This document shows positions 43,209 through 51,415 of a stretch of DNA of 55,854 bases, piece by piece. The stretch covers positions 1-55,854 of the forward strand of contig CARJLX010000005.1 in NCBI GenBank assembly GCA_949001935.1, written 5' to 3'. How positions within the stretch are numbered: position 1 is the first letter of the stretch; every line of letters begins with the position of its first letter. This DNA is from an uncultured Eubacteriales bacterium (lineage in GTDB: Bacteria; Bacillota; Clostridia; Christensenellales; UBA1242). A program made the position numbers and the translations under genes. The notes under the pieces were generated by a model. That model was not told the origin of the DNA. It saw only the letters and a list, made by a program, of their open reading frames with translations, and did not search any database.

Positions 43209-43916
43209 CTAAATATGTATAACCTCTCCAACATCAGGTATATCCAATCTATTTTTATATCCATTTAAAACCGGCTCGCTCACATGCACTGAGTAAAAAT
43301 TTTTGTCCTTGTATTTTTTCTTTAAAGCAATAACCTCACCTGCAGATAAATGCCTATCACCAATGTCTTTTGAAGAGGTATCTAAAAATATAACTTCACT
43401 ACTTTCTATAAGTTCTATCAAACCATTGCAATAAGCCGTGTCACCAGTAAATCCAACTGGCGTTCCATTTTTATAACTCAAAACATAACCTAAACAATAT
43501 TTAACATTATGCTTGGTTTTAAAAGTTTGTATACTATAATCCCCAACTTTTAAGTTCATATTTGGCTTAAGTTCAAAAAACTCAAAGAAACTAAAAATTT
43601 CAGATTTTGGGTGATCATTTTCAGTCAACTTAAACATTTGCCTAAGACGCCTATAAGCAGTTTTTGGTGCTATAACCTTAACTCTGTGCGAAATTCTTCT
43701 ATTTTTAACAAATTCATAAATTAAATGTAACCCCATAAAATGGTCTGAATGAAAATGAGTTATCAAGATATATTTAATCTTAGAAAAATCAACTTCTTCA
43801 AGCATAAACTTTGTAGACCCTTGCGGAGTGTCCAATAATAACTCGTCATTAATAACAAAACTAGAATTAGGTCTTGATACCCAAGTGATACCATTTCCAA
43901 CAACTTTAACCTTCAT
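43209..43916 (-). CDS. MBL-fold metallohydrolase, RNase Z-like
   Basis: A 235-residue metallo-beta-lactamase fold protein. The metal motif HFHSDH is at 54-59 (H54, H56, D58, H59), and further ligands are likely in DTAY, TSSKD and the late HVSEP. The arrangement resembles RNase Z/ElaC-like and other small-molecule MBL hydrolases, but the exact substrate is not evident. The gene is 11 bases upstream of trxB. Confidence 0.85.
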   Translation of the reverse strand: MKVKVVGNGITWVSRPNSSFVINDELLLDTPQGSTKFMLEEVDFSKIKYILITHFHSDHFMGLHLIYEFVKNRRISHRVKVIAPKTAYRRLRQMFKLTENDHPKSEIFSFFEFFELKPNMNLKVGDYSIQTFKTKHNVKYCLGYVLSYKNGTPVGFTGDTAYCNGLIELIESSEVIFLDTSSKDIGDRHLSAGEVIALKKKYKDKNFYSVHVSEPVLNGYKNRLDIPDVGEVIHI

Positions 43917-43962
43917 GAAAACCTCTAAATATTATTTTACACTAAAAATAATTAAAAACCAA

Positions 43963-43998
43963 ATAAAAAAGCGGATTTTTACAAATCTGCTTTTTTAT
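43963..43998. terminator. Bidirectional terminator upstream of the MBL gene
   Basis: AAAAAAGCGGATTT and AAATCTGCTTTTTT form a long stem around TTAC. It ends any minus transcript that reads through from rpsI. Confidence 0.85.
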
Positions 43999-44159
43999 TG
44001 CATTATTCGCTCTCTGGATTATTAGCTATGTTTATTTTTTGTCGTACCACTTCTGCATTTGAGTTGATAAGAAGATTTCCTTTAATACTCGAAGATACAA
44101 TATGAGCCATGTCACATACAACTACATTATTACTTATTAATGAGTCAAACATTTGGTTT

Positions 44160-44185
44160 GAAAAAAGATAAGCAAATGCTTATCT
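44160..44185 (-). terminator. Terminator of rplM-rpsI
   Basis: AGATAAGCA and TGCTTATCT pair around AA and end in a T-run on the minus strand, directly over the rpsI stop codon. Confidence 0.88.
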
Positions 44186-44590
44186 CTTTGAGAATTGTGA
44201 AGCCTTTCTTGCCTTCTTGAGACCGTACTTCTTTCTTTCCTTCATACGAGAGTCACGAGTAAGAAGTCCAGCATCTTTAAGTTCTTTTTTGTAAGTTTCA
44301 CTTGTTTTTACTAAAGCACGAGCAAGACCATGACAAATTGCACCAGCTTGTCCAGCAATTCCACCACCGTCAACACGGATGATAGCGTCAAATTTATCTT
44401 GAGTGCTAGTGAGTGCTAAAGGTTGTTTAGCAACCAAAACAAGAGTATCTCTTTGGAGATATTCACCTAATTCTCTATCATTAACTGTGATTTTACCATT
44501 ACCAGGGAAAAGTCTAACTCTAGCGATAGAACTTTTTCTTCTTCCTGTTGCAATAATTTGGCTTCCAGTTTTAACTTTTTTCTCTGCCAT
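44180..44590 (-). CDS. rpsI: 30S ribosomal protein S9
   Basis: A 136-residue basic protein. It contains the S9 core TGRRKSSIARVRLFPGNGKI and the C-terminal LTRDSRMKERKKYGLKKARK-type tail, which touches P-site tRNA. Its start overlaps the rplM stop by one base, the standard rplM-rpsI pair. Confidence 0.98.
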   Translation of the reverse strand: MAEKKVKTGSQIIATGRRKSSIARVRLFPGNGKITVNDRELGEYLQRDTLVLVAKQPLALTSTQDKFDAIIRVDGGGIAGQAGAICHGLARALVKTSETYKKELKDAGLLTRDSRMKERKKYGLKKARKASQFSKR

Positions 44591-45033
44591 TATCTTCTAA
44601 CTCCTTTAACTTCAACTGCTTCTGGTTTTTGAGCGTCATGACCATGTTTTTCATCTTTGTAAACATGAAGTCTTGTGAATTGCTTTCTTCCAACGCTATT
44701 TTTTGGAAGCATGCCTTTTACTGCAAGTTCCATAGCCTTTGGAGAGTTTTCTCTCATCAAAGTGCCATAGTCAACTTCTTTAAGACCGCCAACATATCCA
44801 GTATGCCAGATGTGTTTTTTATCTACAAGTTTATTTCCAGTAAGTTTAACCTTGTCAGAGTTGATAACGATAACGAAATCACCATTATCAGCATGAGGTG
44901 TGTAAGTAGGTTTAACTTTACCAGTTAATATATCTGCAACTGTAGTAGCAACTCTACCAAGAGGCTTATCAGTTGCGTCAACTACGAACCATTTTCTTTG
45001 AATGTCCGCAGGTTTTGCCATATAAGTTTTCAT
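44590..45033 (-). CDS. rplM: 50S ribosomal protein L13
   Basis: A 147-residue protein: KWFVVDATDKPLGRVATTVA and the long conserved middle KHIWHTGYVGGLKEVDYGTL are typical. L13 is an early 50S assembly protein. A strong ACGGAGGAATTTTTATA ribosome site precedes the ATG, and a structured leader lies upstream (L13 leader). Confidence 0.98.
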   Translation of the reverse strand: MKTYMAKPADIQRKWFVVDATDKPLGRVATTVADILTGKVKPTYTPHADNGDFVIVINSDKVKLTGNKLVDKKHIWHTGYVGGLKEVDYGTLMRENSPKAMELAVKGMLPKNSVGRKQFTRLHVYKDEKHGHDAQKPEAVEVKGVRR

Positions 45034-45039
45034 TATAAA

Positions 45040-45121
45040 AATTCCTCCGTTAATTTGCCGATTAAGCCACTTTCGTCCGCGGGGCTAGTGCAAACAAAAA
45101 ATCGCCTTAAATCAAGACGAT
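45040..45121 (-). promoter_or_regulatory. Putative L13 leader with attenuator hairpin
   Basis: Upstream of rplM, ATCGTCTT/AAGGCGAT (45121-45101) form a stem followed by a T-run (to about 45095), like an attenuator. Next comes GCACTAGCCCCGCGGACGAA, then GTGGCTTAATCGGC, a GC-rich structured part, before the ribosome site. Firmicutes rplM leaders bind L13; this match is by position and shape only. Confidence 0.5.
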
Positions 45122-45190
45122 TATATTTTATACAATTAAAAAGCCTTTGTCAAGTGTTTTTAACAAATAAAATTATATTTTTAAATAATT

Positions 45191-45889
45191 TTAACCAGCT
45201 TGAGCCTCTTTGTTTATTTGTTTGTAAGCATCAAAGCCAACACTACAATTAACACTACGCAAAATATGAACATAGATGTTTTCTAGAGTCATTTGACTTG
45301 CACTTTCAATTCCCTCTCGCATTTGAGATAAATCTGCACTACTATTATTATTTTCAGCCATAACTTTTAATTTGTTAGGGTCTTGCAATAAAGAACCAAG
45401 ATTATCAAGAAATTCACATTCTCTTATATAATTATCTTTACTTACCATGCCATTTAATTGTTCTGCAATTTCTGTCACTCTCGAATAATAACCAAACGAG
45501 CCTACAATCGCAGGTTTTTCAATAAGTTTAGAGATTGCTAAATTATGTAATTTACCAAGTTTTTCTTTACGAGTAGAGTTCTCTCTTAAAACTTCATTAA
45601 CATCTCTACTACAAAATCCCTCAAATTTTTTAATAACATCTTCCTCACTAAAATTCCCAGTTAAGCCAGCTTTATAGGCAAGTTCAAGAGCTGTTTTTTC
45701 TTCATTAGATAGCTCATAAACAACTTTTCCTAACCTCTTTTTATGCTCTCTTTTCCTGCCAACAATTTTGTCGTTATAGGCAAGAACAAGCCCAAAATAT
45801 TGTTCCCATGAAAGATCTTGTTCCCAGTTAGATTCTGGCAACATTAAAAGTTGACTTAATGATGGAAACAAAGCTTGCTCTTGTGACAT
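45191..45889 (-). CDS. Hypothetical soluble protein
   Basis: A 232-residue, mostly helical protein with no signal peptide or membrane segment. Two charged segments (KIVGRKREHKKRLGKVVYEL and NSTRKEKLGKLHNLAISKLI) stand out. The start is behind TTTAGGAGTTTAAA. I do not recognise the family. Neither neighbour (rplM; a membrane protein) suggests a role. Confidence 0.6.
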   Translation of the reverse strand: MSQEQALFPSLSQLLMLPESNWEQDLSWEQYFGLVLAYNDKIVGRKREHKKRLGKVVYELSNEEKTALELAYKAGLTGNFSEEDVIKKFEGFCSRDVNEVLRENSTRKEKLGKLHNLAISKLIEKPAIVGSFGYYSRVTEIAEQLNGMVSKDNYIRECEFLDNLGSLLQDPNKLKVMAENNNSSADLSQMREGIESASQMTLENIYVHILRSVNCSVGFDAYKQINKEAQAG

Positions 45890-46061
45890 TTTAAACTCCT
45901 AAATTTATACTTATACAATTCTTTTAGTGATACTTTATTAAGAAAGTACTTATACTATAACATAAAACAAAATCTTTAGCAAGCGATTTTATGCATTTTT
46001 ATACATTTTTTTGAATATTTTTAAAAACAGTTTATTGGTACAAATTGCAATATAACAAATA

Positions 46062-46096
46062 AAAAAAACAGATCGAAATTTCAATCTGTCTTTTTA
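46062..46096 (-). terminator. Terminator of the four-helix membrane protein gene
   Basis: ACAGAT(C)GAAA and TTTC(A)ATCTGT pair; on the minus strand TTTTTTTTATTTG follows. Confidence 0.85.
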
Positions 46097-46109
46097 TTAA
46101 AATGATTAA

Positions 46110-46634
46110 TTAATTTTTCTTTGCTTTGCCAGCTTTTTTAACACCTTTATCAAAGCAAATAGCAACAAGTGAAACGATTGAAAGAACAAAGTTTACAACA
46201 ACTCCCCAACCTACTTTGTTTGAAACCACTTTAGTAAGAGTTTCTCCTAACATCTCATTTTGTTCTGCAACAACAGAAATTGTCATAATAAATGCAAGAG
46301 CCATAAATACAACAAATAAACTTGCAACAGAGATATTTACCCATCTAACAATTTTGTCTGCATTGTTTGCCTTAACAACATTAAAGGATCTTAAAATTCC
46401 ATAAATTGAAGTTAAAATTAAAACACATGCAAGAATTGTTGCAATTAATAATCCAATAGCAATTGAATCAACTTTTCCATCAGTAGAAGAGAAGTTGATC
46501 ATTTGATAACCATTGTTTGGTATTTCTTTACCCAAAACAATGCCTATATAATGAGGTTGCCCCATAAAAATTAAGAACAAAACTGAAACTAATAATGAAA
46601 CAGTGTTGCAAATAAAAGATTTAACATTTTTCAT
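46110..46634 (-). CDS. Four-helix membrane protein, unknown
   Basis: A 174-residue protein with predicted transmembrane helices near 8-26, 55-76, 94-120 and 140-160 and a Lys-rich C-terminus (DKGVKKAGKAKKN). The loop after helix 1 has KEIPNNGYQMINFSSTDGK. Not recognised. It lies 18 bases downstream of the SPFH gene in the same direction, so co-transcription with SPFH/NfeD is likely. Confidence 0.65.
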   Translation of the reverse strand: MKNVKSFICNTVSLLVSVLFLIFMGQPHYIGIVLGKEIPNNGYQMINFSSTDGKVDSIAIGLLIATILACVLILTSIYGILRSFNVVKANNADKIVRWVNISVASLFVVFMALAFIMTISVVAEQNEMLGETLTKVVSNKVGWGVVVNFVLSIVSLVAICFDKGVKKAGKAKKN

Positions 46635-46652
46635 AAAATAATTTCCTTTTAA

Positions 46653-47591
46653 TTATTTAGATTTTTTATTTTCTTTCTTCTCTTCTTTAACATCCTTAGT
46701 TGAATTAACAACTTCGGTCATGCTAGCTAAAAGCCCAGAAACATTTTGAATTTCGCTAGGAACTATAAGCTTTGTAGATTTTCCATCAGCAAGAGCCTTT
46801 AAAGCTTCAAATCCTTGCAATGTGATGTAAGAAGCATTTGGTTTTGCAGTGTTAATCAATTCGATTGCCCTACTTTCTGCCTCAGCTTTTGCAATAACTG
46901 CTGCTTTTTCGGCTTCAGCCTGCAAAATTTTGGCTTCTTTGTCTGCCTCGGCTTGCAAAATTTTGGCTTGCTTTTCACCTTCCGCAACAAGAATACTAGA
47001 TTTCTTTTCACCTTCAGCCTTCAAAATTTGTTCACGGCGTTCACGCTCTGCACGCATTTGTTTTTCCATGGCATCTTGAATATCACGTGGTGGCAAAATA
47101 TTTTTAAGTTCAACACGATTAATTTTAATACCCCATGGGTCAGTTGCTTCATCAAGAATAACTCTCATTTTGGTGTTTACTGTATCTCTTGAAGTTAAAG
47201 TTTCATCAAGTTCAAGTTCACCAACAATATTACGAAGAGTTGTTGCTGTTAAATTTTCAATAGCTCTAATAGGATCATCAACACCATAAGTAAAAAGTTT
47301 AGCATCAGTTATTTGAAAATAAACAACTGTATCTATTTGCATTGTGACATTATCTTTTGTGATAACTGGTTGTGGTTTAAAATCAGCAACAATTTCCTTC
47401 AAAGAGATAGCACGAGAACATCTATCAAAGAAAGGAATAATCATATGGACTCCAGTTTCAAGAGTCTTTCTATATTTGCCAAGTCTCTCAACAACCACAG
47501 CAGTTGCCTGTCTAACAATTCTAATAGAACAGCAAAGAATAATTAAAGCAAGTACACCTAAAACAATTAAAACAATTCCCCAAGCACTCAT
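46653..47591 (-). CDS. SPFH/stomatin-like membrane protein (QmcA type)
   Basis: A 312-residue protein with an N-terminal membrane helix (2-24) and an SPFH/Band 7 domain (about 25-190; RQATAVVVERLGKYRKTLET, then NRVELKNILPPRDIQDAMEK). A long Glu/Ala/Lys coiled coil follows (VAEGEKQAKILQAEADKEAK). Such proteins build membrane scaffolds. The 3' partner is an NfeD-family gene, overlapping by one base. The NfeD-stomatin operon is classical. The coiled-coil part has near-identical 8-residue repeats (KILQAEA). Confidence 0.92.
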   Translation of the reverse strand: MSAWGIVLIVLGVLALIILCCSIRIVRQATAVVVERLGKYRKTLETGVHMIIPFFDRCSRAISLKEIVADFKPQPVITKDNVTMQIDTVVYFQITDAKLFTYGVDDPIRAIENLTATTLRNIVGELELDETLTSRDTVNTKMRVILDEATDPWGIKINRVELKNILPPRDIQDAMEKQMRAERERREQILKAEGEKKSSILVAEGEKQAKILQAEADKEAKILQAEAEKAAVIAKAEAESRAIELINTAKPNASYITLQGFEALKALADGKSTKLIVPSEIQNVSGLLASMTEVVNSTKDVKEEKKENKKSK

Positions 47592-48112
47592 TATTTTTCT
47601 CCTCCTTCCTTAACTTCGGCAGTTTTTGTAACTATAATCTCCTTGTCAGGATTAATCTCTTCTTTAACTTTTCCGCTAGTCGCTTTAACAATAAGTTTAT
47701 TGCCACTAACTTTCAAAATTTCTACAACCTTATCTTTTTCAATAGTTTCATTGTTCTCTGCAACTGCAGTCCAAACAACATCATTTATCTTAACCGAACC
47801 TAAAGTTTCAAAATCTGTTCTAGAAAGCATTCTCACCTTCTTGCCAATGTAGGCATCTAAATTAGTTTTTTCGTTAATATTTTTAAACAACCACTTTTTA
47901 GTAATTTTTCTAAGAAAGATTATACTTAAAGCACTTACAACCACGAAAACTGCAACTTGCACTTCCCATAGAGTATTCCCCATAATAGCAGCTAAAATAA
48001 AAGAAGGAATAGCCCCGACAGTAAACCAAATAGAAACGAGTTCTGCAGTTATCATTTCAATAATTGCCATACCAACCAGAACTCCAAGCCAAACCCAAAA
48101 CATAACGGACAT
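47591..48112 (-). CDS. NfeD-family membrane protein
   Basis: A 173-residue NfeD1b-type protein. The start at 48112 is chosen because TTTGGAGGGAACT precedes it. There are transmembrane helices (MSVMFWVWLGVLVGMAIIEM onward, and 45-75), then an OB-fold NfeD C-terminal domain (GSVKINDVVWTAVAENNETI, KDKVVEILKVSGNKLIVKAT). It works with the SPFH protein downstream, which overlaps its stop. Confidence 0.9.
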   Translation of the reverse strand: MSVMFWVWLGVLVGMAIIEMITAELVSIWFTVGAIPSFILAAIMGNTLWEVQVAVFVVVSALSIIFLRKITKKWLFKNINEKTNLDAYIGKKVRMLSRTDFETLGSVKINDVVWTAVAENNETIEKDKVVEILKVSGNKLIVKATSGKVKEEINPDKEIIVTKTAEVKEGGEK

Positions 48113-48202
48113 AGTTCCCTCCAAAATAAACAATAAATAATTTTACAACATTATTATATGAAAAATCTTATAAAATTGTCAAGTAATTTTCAATGTTCTA
48201 CA

Positions 48203-48709
48203 TTATAAACCTAAAATTTTCTTTCTTAAAGTTTCATATTCCTCTTTTGATATTAAATTATCATTCCTCATCTTTTCCAATTTTTCAAGTTCAACCCTTT
48301 GCTTGTCTAAATTACTTTTATTACTATTAAAAGTATTTTTAACTCCCTGCCAAGCATTACTTGCCCCTTCTTCAACCCTATCAACAAAACTTCTGTTATT
48401 AAGCTCTTCATAACCCTGTTCAATATTCTTGATATAGTTATCTACCATAAGTGCTAAAATTAATAAAACAATAAGCCCAATAAATGTAGGCGAAAAAACA
48501 ATAGCAATGAAAATCCCCCAAGCTAATATCACGCTGCGATTTTCTACCAATTCTTTATCAGACATTTTAGAAGCATCTCTAAACTTATTACTAGCAATAA
48601 TCATAGGTACACCTAAAATAGCACCAATAATTGTAATACAGAACAAAATGCCAAAAATAAGTGACATAATGCGTGCAACAGTAAAATAAATACCAACCAT
48701 ATCTTTCAT
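48203..48709 (-). CDS. Membrane protein with C-terminal SHOCT-like motif
   Basis: A 168-residue protein. Hydrophobic segments lie at about 10-35 (FTVARIMSLIFGILFCITII) and 62-90 (VILAWGIFIAIVFSPTFIGL). An amphipathic stretch is followed by a C-terminal SHOCT-type motif (KLEKMRNDNLISKEEYETLR). SHOCT is a short oligomerisation motif of unknown role. The gene is likely transcribed ahead of the NfeD-SPFH genes. Confidence 0.75.
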   Translation of the reverse strand: MKDMVGIYFTVARIMSLIFGILFCITIIGAILGVPMIIASNKFRDASKMSDKELVENRSVILAWGIFIAIVFSPTFIGLIVLLILALMVDNYIKNIEQGYEELNNRSFVDRVEEGASNAWQGVKNTFNSNKSNLDKQRVELEKLEKMRNDNLISKEEYETLRKKILGL

Positions 48710-48764
48710 AAATTTCTCCTAATTCATTAAATATAATATATCACAAAATAATAAAATTTCAAAC

Positions 48765-48792
48765 AAAAAAGAAAGATTTAATATAATCTTTC
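48765..48792 (-). terminator. Terminator beyond the dikinase gene
   Basis: GAAAGATT and AATCTTTC pair around TAATAT with a T-run on the minus-strand exit. It is 280 bases past the dikinase stop. Confidence 0.7.
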
Positions 48793-49072
48793 TCTTTGTA
48801 TCAAATTGTTCTTGTTTGACACACCACTTTGAGACTAAATCGAATAATTGCAAAAGTGTTGGTTTGGTCTTTTTTGTTATGTTCAAGTGGCGGTTTATAC
48901 CGTGAATGGAGCTTGACAAAAAGCAGCATAATTACATAATCTAAAAGGCAAAGAAATAAAAGCATTATGCTTGTTTGATTGTCTTGGTTGCTAAGACTTC
49001 CATTATTCTATCTTTTATAAAGTTTTCAATGGAATAAATAGCTACAAAAACTCATTAAAATTATATATTTTT
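48793..49072. other. Non-coding stretch after the dikinase gene
   Basis: 280 bases with no credible gene. It holds CGGTTTATACCG (a small perfect palindrome, about 48891-48902) and a loose ACCACTTT/AAAGTGTTGGT pairing. A 66-codon open frame on the minus strand (48719-48919) has no ribosome site and overlaps the terminator, so it is not called. The stretch may be a long 3' leader or a lost gene. Confidence 0.3.
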
Positions 49073-51415
49073 TCAAAATTTTACTATTCCATTAAAAGCA
49101 TCTAATTCGACTTTTTGCCCGTCTTTTAACATCTTTGTCGCAATTTTAGTCCCAACAACACAAGGGATATTAAATTCTCTTGAAATGATTGCTGCATGAC
49201 AAGTGATTCCGCCCTCGTCTGTTATAAATCCGGCGGCCTTTTCAATTGCAGAAGCATATTCTGGAGTTGTCATTGATAAAACAACAATATCGTTGCTTTC
49301 AACTTTGCTTAAGTCTTTTAATGAATTTATTATCTTCACTTTTCCTACAATATAACCTTGCGTGGCAACTTGTCCATAAAGTTCTCGTTCTGCACTTCTA
49401 TTTTTAATTTTCTTATCTGTCATCTTTAGGGTTTTTGAGAGTTTTTGTGCCTGCACTCCAAAGGCATCATACCATTCTCCATTTGATTTTAATAAACAAT
49501 ATCCAACTTTCCTGTCATTTATTAAATTTGAACAATCTATGTTGTTTAAAAGTTTATCAATTATTTCGTCAATTCCCAGTGCAACAATTTCCTCATCATC
49601 TAGCGAAATACGCCTGCCAATTTCTTTCAAAAGTCTTGTTCTAAAAATATAAAACATATAATCAGAAACCTCAGACAATTTTGTCCTCAAATAAATAAAA
49701 TCACGAATGACATTATATAATTTCAATAGTTCTAAATCGTTTTTCAAAATATTTATTGCTTTTTCAACTTGTATTGAGCTTTCTTTTTGCTTATCCTTGT
49801 TATCTTTAAGTTTATTTTTGTAAGCATCATCAGAAATTAAACTTTCAATATCTTTTAAGTACTCTGCCTTTGTGAATACTCGAAGTTTTTTATTTAAAGA
49901 TCCTTTCATCCAAGAATATTTTATTATGTGTTCCTCTAAGTCCGAAGCAATATCTTTTCCTTTGGCTTTTTTCTGTGCAATTTCTAAAATGGACAATATT
50001 GCATCAGTGTATGAAAGTGCGTCATAGTTTTTTGGATAATAAACAAGACTACTCGATATTAAAGACTTTTGTGTTTTGCTAATTATGTCTACATTGTTCA
50101 ACTTGGATATAAATTTATGCTCTAAATAATCATCTGGACGGGCAAATGATGGAGTTATTGCTGTCAAATAATTGTCCTTAAAAATTTTAAGTTGCTTCGT
50201 CAACTCTTCATTTGATAATTTTTTATAGTCACATTGCTTCAACACTTTTGTATATGTTTGAGCTTTACTTATAATCTCAAATATGCAACTTGCATAATTA
50301 TCGAAGAAATTTTTATCAGCATTATACAAGTCATCAAATCTTTTCAAATTTTTAGAATGGTCATTTTCAAAATAATATTCCATTCCATCCAAAATAAGAT
50401 AGTTGTTGTTTGATAAATTAAATCCAAGAATCTTTTTTTGCTGTTTGTTATCAAATGCTAATTTTTGGAAATATTCAAACAACCAACAAAATGGTCTTTT
50501 TACATAAAATTTCCATTCACTTTTGTATATTAGATTTTGAATATTATTGAGTGTTGTGATAGGGCGACACTGCAAAATATATAATTGCCCATCTGCAATT
50601 GCGAATTCAATATCAACATCATACTTGTAATAATTTTTGATTTTTTCTACACATTTGCAAAGTTTTTTTATATTTACCTTAACTGCATTATAACTGTTTT
50701 CGTTTGAAATAATTTTTTCATTATAGTTATAATCAACAATAACTTTGTCTGGGGTGACTATACCAGACACCAAATTTTCTCCAAATCCCTTGCAATATTC
50801 CACAAAAAATTCATTATTTAATGAAATAGGATTTCTCGAAAAAACAACACCAGAGTATTCGCTGTCTATCATTTCTTGAACTACAACAGCCATTTTGGAG
50901 CTTCGTTTTAATTTCTTTGCTAGTTTATAAGAAAGACATCTTTCATTATATAAAGAAGCCCAACAGTGTTTAATAGAATCAATAAGCTTATCTTTTCCAA
51001 TATTAAGAAAACTATCAAGCATACCAGCAAAAGCATCATTATCCCCATCTTCACCAACTGCAGAAGATCTGACAGATACTTTTTTAAATTTAGCATTCCT
51101 AAAAAAAGAAAGTACTTCGGAAATAAATATCTTTGGAATTGATAAACTCAAAATTCTATTTTTAACATCTTCAGAGATTTCTTTAATATTTGTTTTGTCA
51201 AGCTTGGCAAGTAAATTTTCAATCTGTAAATTAAGATTTGTTTTTTTTGCTACTGCATCAAAAAAATCAGAAGTTAGAAAAAAAGCATTAGGAACGATTA
51301 TGCCAATTGAATTTAAGACATTTAAATTCTTTGCTTTGCCTCCAACTTTCTCTTGATTGACAAATTCAGCGTTTATCCAAAGAATATTGTTAGAAGTTTT
51401 GGAGCATTCGTGCAT
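49073..51415 (-). CDS. Rifampin-phosphotransferase-like dikinase (ATP-grasp + swivel His)
   Basis: A 780-residue PEP-synthase-family protein. Residues 1-300 form the ATP-grasp/PPDK N-domain (VGGKAKNLNVLNSIGIIVPN, RSSAVGEDGDNDAFAGMLDS, QEMIDSEYSGVVFSRNP, LYILQCRPITTL). Residues about 300-690 are a unique middle part that would bind the acceptor. Residues 700-780 form the swivelling phosphohistidine domain with H740 (DEGGITCHAAIISREFNIPC). The PEP/pyruvate-binding barrel is missing, as in rifampin phosphotransferases, so ATP plus an unknown substrate and water or phosphate would be used. Its start overlaps the SpeD-like/radical SAM gene by 26 bases. Confidence 0.85.
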   Translation of the reverse strand: MHECSKTSNNILWINAEFVNQEKVGGKAKNLNVLNSIGIIVPNAFFLTSDFFDAVAKKTNLNLQIENLLAKLDKTNIKEISEDVKNRILSLSIPKIFISEVLSFFRNAKFKKVSVRSSAVGEDGDNDAFAGMLDSFLNIGKDKLIDSIKHCWASLYNERCLSYKLAKKLKRSSKMAVVVQEMIDSEYSGVVFSRNPISLNNEFFVEYCKGFGENLVSGIVTPDKVIVDYNYNEKIISNENSYNAVKVNIKKLCKCVEKIKNYYKYDVDIEFAIADGQLYILQCRPITTLNNIQNLIYKSEWKFYVKRPFCWLFEYFQKLAFDNKQQKKILGFNLSNNNYLILDGMEYYFENDHSKNLKRFDDLYNADKNFFDNYASCIFEIISKAQTYTKVLKQCDYKKLSNEELTKQLKIFKDNYLTAITPSFARPDDYLEHKFISKLNNVDIISKTQKSLISSSLVYYPKNYDALSYTDAILSILEIAQKKAKGKDIASDLEEHIIKYSWMKGSLNKKLRVFTKAEYLKDIESLISDDAYKNKLKDNKDKQKESSIQVEKAINILKNDLELLKLYNVIRDFIYLRTKLSEVSDYMFYIFRTRLLKEIGRRISLDDEEIVALGIDEIIDKLLNNIDCSNLINDRKVGYCLLKSNGEWYDAFGVQAQKLSKTLKMTDKKIKNRSAERELYGQVATQGYIVGKVKIINSLKDLSKVESNDIVVLSMTTPEYASAIEKAAGFITDEGGITCHAAIISREFNIPCVVGTKIATKMLKDGQKVELDAFNGIVKF

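Noticed and set aside
44003..44152. 49-codon minus-strand frame downstream of rpsI (MFDSLISNNVVVCDM...)
   Set aside because: It follows the rpsI terminator, has no promoter or ribosome site, and no family is evident; it could be real but is not supported.
48719..48919. 66-codon minus-strand frame after the dikinase
   Set aside because: No ribosome site, overlaps the terminator hairpin at 48765-48792, no recognisable domain.
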